Assembly: GCA_022113835.1 (NCBI GenBank)
Contig: JAILWY010000028.1
Coordinates: 1,612,001-1,676,000, forward strand
Length of the DNA stretch: 64,000 bases
Origin: Atopsyche davidsoni
Taxonomy: Eukaryota; Arthropoda; Insecta; Trichoptera; Hydrobiosidae
Direction: 5' to 3'
Each line of letters opens with the position of its first letter. Within the stretch, counting starts at the first letter, position 1. A program made the position numbers and the translations under genes. The notes beneath the pieces were generated by a model, which saw only the letters and a list, made by a program, of their open reading frames with translations, was not told the origin of the DNA and made no database searches. This document shows, piece after piece, positions 59,300 to 64,000 of the stretch.

Positions 59300-60050
59300 A
59301 CAACTTCAATATGAGAGTGTTTGGGCAGCTGGTTGAATGAGAAGTAGGGATCCTGGAGTGAGGATTGAGACACTCTATGGAGTCGAAGCTTGGACACTCT
59401 AGACAACTACTGTGGTATGAATTAAAATGTGGCTGTATAGGAGAATCCTTAAAATACCATGGGTTGACAAAGGGGAATTGGAAGAAGGAAGCACCATCGC
59501 ATTATTAGATGAAACGGTCACCAAAAGAAGAAGAATTCTGCATGTGGATACCCTCAGAGGAAGTTGGTAACCATCTCACTGAACACATCTCTATCCTGGG
59601 TATCTTTTAATGCTACCTCTTAAAATTGCTATTGGCACACGAGCCAAGGGTGCAAAGGTATTAATGCTTAGCATGCCATAAGAAACAAAATAATATATAT
59701 TAAATTATTTTTAATTATTTATTCTAATGTTCCGTGCCTCAAAGGGTTATCCTGCTTAGTTCTAAAACTCAGCTCAAAACGACGAAAAGCACAAAACCAC
59801 GATAGGTGCGTCTGAATGTTGACATATCAGAGCACGTTGTCGATACGATATGGCAAGAAGCTTGCAGGTGACTAGCGATGTGTGTTGAAACTATACGCGG
59901 AGTGCTCCTGCGCTTTTTGGAGTTTGTAGCAGCTCGCTAATGATGCGCAGCACGTGTCGCCCACACCTCACCGTGACTTAATTCGAGACGACACTCGACC
60001 GAACTTGACCTTCGACCTGGATGGTAATTGCTACTCTCTCACCTGATCCG
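59300..60050. other. spacer with minor repeat fragments
   Basis: A family A-type end (GAGGAAGTTGGTAACCATCT, about 59560) and a GACTAGCGATGTGTGTTGAA block near 59870 that recurs in altered form at 23545 and 24800. No gene seen. Confidence 0.45.
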
Positions 60051-60059
60051 CATGTTTGT

Positions 60060-60266
60060 GCGGCCTACACGCGCTGAGACACCACCGACCGTCTATAAGC
60101 GTCGTTTAAACTAATATATATATATATATACATACATATAAAAAAAAAAAATTATCATAGATGAAACGACGAAAAAAATAAGCGAATCACAAAAAACCTG
60201 TCCGGTTGAAATTTTTTTTTAACATTAATTATTATGGTCGGTTGTGTTGGAATGTGTATAGACTGC
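60060..60266. mobile_element. family M MITE
   Basis: Left end GCGGCCTACACGCGCTGAGA and right end the complement of GCAGTCTATACACATTCCAA, each with AACCGACC or ACCGACC inward. A (TA)n tract and A run lie inside. 207 bp. Confidence 0.65.
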
Positions 60267-60714
60267 TGGAAAAATACTTAGATAATCTAGGAATTAAATT
60301 GAGTACGGGGCCGCAAGAGAAGGCGTAGCACACGTGGGCGGCTTGTCACGCATCTGGCATTTTTTTCTATACAAAAAGAAAAGACAAAAAACCGACATTG
60401 AAAAAAATTTTTTTTTGTCTTTTTGAATCGAGAGATAAATTATAATTTCAGCACAGCCGCAATTGCCACTGAACGCTATTGTATGATTATTTTTTAATAT
60501 TGCCTGCACAAGCGGGAGACATTCGAGCCGAGTTAATATGAGAGCGAAATAATTTACCCGTGCACGTTATACTGACGTCAATTATAAGTGCACACGATGT
60601 TATGATAAACGTGCAAAATTACTTTATGGAAATGCCCACAATGCTTTGTTTTAAGATTCATATCGCACTGAGTGTAATATATCCTATTTTATTCATATTT
60701 ATTTAAATAATAAA

Positions 60715-62480
60715 TAAAGCCTCCAACAGCTGATTTTCCAGAGAAAAAAAAAAAAAAAAAAAAAAGGCTATCCCAGGAAAAATATATGTCCTCTGAAGAG
60801 AGGCACCTGAAAAATTGAATGGCTTTTGCAAAATAACTGTAATATTATTTATTTAATTATCGCTTTAATTTTCTATATTGAAAGTTATTTTTTTTACAGA
60901 AAATACAAAATATATATAAACTATATTTAAATATTTTTTATTATTTAATTAACGTTCTTTTTCAAGGTCAAATAAAGTCGTGAAGATGTTGAAAAATTTG
61001 ATAAAAATTGACGACTTTTCCAAACCAAAGTTTGTTAAATAATTTTTTATTTTTAAACTAATTCTATTACATATATTTATATGTAATCTTATAATTTATA
61101 TGTAATATTCGATTCACTCGTGACATGCCTAAGTCTCGAATATTTACTTTACCTTCACACCTGCGTATGACTATTAAAATTATCGCTCGGCTGCAGTTAC
61201 GATCGCAAACAAATTTTATTATTATTTCATAATTTAATACGCGGATCGTTTACCTATAAAGGTATTACATTATATATAAACCTGAATGGGTTAAATATTT
61301 AATTTTAATTACCAGAGTCTTGTCTCTAAAAATTAATTAATTAAAAATGAATTTCAACATGTATAACAAAAAGTAATAAAAAAAAATTATTTTTCTAAAT
61401 TTGACGGTTTGATCACGATATTGTGGCCATCTTCGGGGAAATGAAAATGAAACGTCGATATGCGGCTTAACACCCGGGAACCGAGAATAAAAACATTTCA
61501 TTATATTGTAATTAAAAAATATATTATAGATTCATAATAACTGCATGCCTAACATTTGACGTCACGAATTAAAAATTAAACTAATTAATGATATTTTTTT
61601 AATAATTTTTTTACCTTTGGTTTGAAACATCGTCGTTGTAAATGGCAACGCTTAATATTTGAATGTTTTCCTGTCTAGTTTTTTTTTTATTTATACTACT
61701 TTTTTTACAAAAGCCACGACAATTATGAACTTTGCTTTTTCTCCGGTTTTATTTGCACGTCTCTCATAATAATATATTTATAATATTCAATCGAAACGAC
61801 GAGAACAAACGCCAGATTCAAGAGAATAAATATAAAATATTTAGGTCGCAGGAGAAGTGACACGCGAGTAAGCGTCAAAGGCGATTGCGGCTGTATCGGT
61901 CAAATGGTAGTCAGTTTAGTTTTAGGCGTTTGATATAAGTCTGCAAAGTAGCCCTTGAAGGGCGAAAGCGCCCACAAACAAAACTAAGAATAATCTATTC
62001 GATTATCCGTATATGCGGTTTATGACCTCACGGTCATTGCAAGTAATACACACGAAAAATATATTTGAGTCATTGCTATATTTGGGTATTGAGACACGGT
62101 GGCGTGCGGCAAGTCCCAAATCAAGGCAAGCAACTAAAAAAATCACAATACGCATATTACATATAACTTGAACGTTTTTTTATTTATATTAAATATGTTT
62201 AAGGCACGCCACTGGTGAATGGCAACCGTTTTTTTTTTTTTTTTGGTAAAAATCTCACTTGAATAAGCAACAGCTCGTTGGGGGATATTTTTTGTGAAAA
62301 TTTTTAATGCCAACTCGTATTTAATACAGAAATAAATCCATAAAAATAGAAACAACCGACAACGACAAAAAAAAAACATTCAAAAACACTAAGCCGGCGC
62401 GAGTTTGAGAGTAAAAAATGCATCACAGTTTAATCAGTGGAGAATTCGCGGATACAGTGTGTTTCAAAGCTCACGGTAAT
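60715..62480. other. AT-rich spacer
   Basis: Begins with a family A-prime piece (60719-60810, containing A22). 60980-61040 resembles the AAACTTTGGTT...TTAAAGA part of the TTAA element. At 61945-61975 is GCCCTTGAAGGGCGAAAGCG, a short repeat with a hairpin. At 62100-62212 are two AGTGGCGTGC-type arms. No gene seen. Confidence 0.5.
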
Positions 62481-62491
62481 GTGGCAATGCA

Positions 62492-62560
62492 TTAACCCTT
62501 AGACCGCCTGGAGATTATTAACCCATTCAATCGAAAAGCTGTCACGGGTCAAGGGGTTAA
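62492..62560. mobile_element. 69-bp piggyBac-type MITE
   Basis: TTAACCCTTAGACCGCC on the left and, inverted on the right, TTAACCCCTTGACCCGTGAC. Both ends include the TTAA target. It is very short and encodes nothing. Confidence 0.65.
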
Positions 62561-63369
62561 TCATTTTCATTTTTACGGTATTTCAGAAGGCAGAATTTTC
62601 GCAGGGGACTTCAATGGAATTGGTATGGCATTATAAGGAATATAACGACGCGTTCCATAGTGGTAATGTGGATAATGATTTATGGTCACATCAATGATAA
62701 AACCTCCACGAGAACTGGTCCATTTCTGTAGACGATGTCGTCAAGGTCGGAAGTACTCGCAACTAATCGACATACCCTTGACATTTGTTTCGTTTTCTTT
62801 GACTCGAATAAAAAAGTAATCACTGTACTGATGATGTTTTTATTTTTCACAACAAGTGAAAAATTCCAATTGATCATAATGACTCAGCTGATTGGCCCAC
62901 GATATATAAATATATATACATATTCATGATACTACTACTACGATTATTCTGATTTTTTTTTAAATTTAATTCAATATATATATTATAACGCTTATACGTA
63001 TTATGCTTAAGATTTATGATATACTATAACAGAGTTTTTTTTTTTTTTTTTTGAAAACATGCTTAGAAATCGCTCGTTTCACCGAAAAAACAAATCACAC
63101 ACCGAAATTGAAAAAAATCACACACATTTGCACGCCGACGTCGCGGGCTAAACGTATTCCGGCTCACAAAATTTCGGCAATCGATAGAATCAACAAGAAA
63201 TTTTACTTGTCTTTCACCCGCACATCTTTCTTCTTCCACTCGCGGGGGTGCCGTGAGACTATACTCGGTGTATATTCAGTGTGCAGGAGAGCTGGCCATC
63301 CCCGCCGTGTGCGTGATTATGCCGGACACTGTGCCAGTCGCCGATATTTCAGCTTCACTGAGTGTCGGC

Positions 63370-64000
63370 CAGTATTGACTTGCTGAGCTCGACAATAAAA
63401 ACAAACTGCGAGACGGGCTAGTGTTCCCTTCTAGTGGCACTCTTGCTAACCAAGCACGCGCACTGCCATCTAGCGCCGAGTAGCCGCAACTAAATGAAAA
63501 TTCACACGCAATATTAATAATACGCTACTTTGACTTCCATCGTAGTATATTCGTATTTATACAACAATCTTGGCTGTGTATTCATTATATATTAAAAAAC
63601 GTCTCAGTGTGTTCATTTTAGATTAAAAAAAATTTCAGCCACATAGTATTGACATGAAACAGACTTTACATCGAGGAAAATTGCTTTTAGTAGCGATTTT
63701 ACGATCTTTGTACACGCGCTGCCATCTAGCGGCAGCCGGGCGCAACTTAATAAAAAAAATCACATTCAATATTAATATAAACTATTTATATTTTACGCAA
63801 TATTTTTAACTCAGTGTGTTCACTGTAGATTAAAAAAAATTCCAATTGCGCAGTATTGACTTGCTGAGCTTGCACAATAAAAACAATCTTTGCAGCGTGT
63901 TTGCTTTTAGAAGCACATTTACGAACATCTGCCATCTAGCGACGGCCGGACGCAACCAAAAATGAAAATTGTCACTCAATATAAATAAAACATTTTAAGC
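63370..64000 (+). repeat. tandem repeat, three units, each with a CTCF-like core
   Basis: Units begin with AGTATTGAC at 63371, 63645 and 63852. Each contains CTGCCATCTAGCG (63463, 63719 and 63929), then GCCG and CGCAAC, and a CAATATTAAT or CAATATAAAT tail. The core's complement CGCTAGATGGCAG resembles insect CTCF sites (AGRTGGCGC). The array continues to the window edge. Confidence 0.75.

Noticed and set aside
1..64000. CRISPR arrays, operons, ribosome-binding sites and prophage genes
   Set aside because: The window is animal nuclear DNA with spliced genes; the direct repeats present are transposon- or satellite-type with no spacer regularity.

Overview
This is AT-rich animal nuclear DNA, almost certainly from an insect. 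It holds a multi-exon gene for an insect-type TBC1D1/TBC1D4 protein (Drosophila pollux), the first exon of a small secreted protein of an insect type, long transposon-filled introns and spacers, and many microsatellites. Species or order cannot be set from the sequence; a hemimetabolous insect is a guess.

Layout. 1-10130 is spacer with tandem and dispersed repeats. 10225-10366 (minus) is the signal-peptide exon of a small secreted protein, with a TATA box and initiator at the right spacing; its later exons were not found. 10630-11800 is a tandem array whose unit carries the terminal motif of a MITE family found elsewhere in the window. 12000-27100 is spacer with MITEs, LINE/SINE 3' ends and fold-back elements. 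27140-31420 is a transposon cluster: a LINE RNase H tail, two head-to-tail Helitrons (one broken by an insertion duplicating TTAA), a GC-rich island, a third Helitron in opposite orientation, and a hAT remnant.

34538-58340 (minus) is the main gene. I rebuilt 21 coding exons whose splice sites and phases all agree: 5466 nt, 1821 residues plus stop. The order is PTB1, split PTB2, calmodulin-binding/DUF3350 region, TBC RabGAP domain with both catalytic fingers, coiled coil, and a long Ser-rich tail. Intron 3 (13.3 kb) carries a candidate alternative first coding exon (45642-45719), a CpG-rich possible upstream promoter (about 50812-51010), two hAT elements, one with a perfect 8-bp target duplication and an inserted TTAA element, a 220-bp tandem repeat, and two unassigned GC-rich open frames.

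58380-64000 is spacer: a decayed hAT transposase tail that preserves an empty TTAA site, a MITE, a tiny piggyBac-type MITE, and at the right edge a tandem repeat with a CTCF-like core in each unit.

By family knowledge the TBC1D1/4 protein is a RabGAP that acts on vesicle-trafficking Rabs downstream of Akt and AMPK. No operon-like or cooperative gene cluster is present. The unusual content is transposon structure and possible alternative N termini of the RabGAP.
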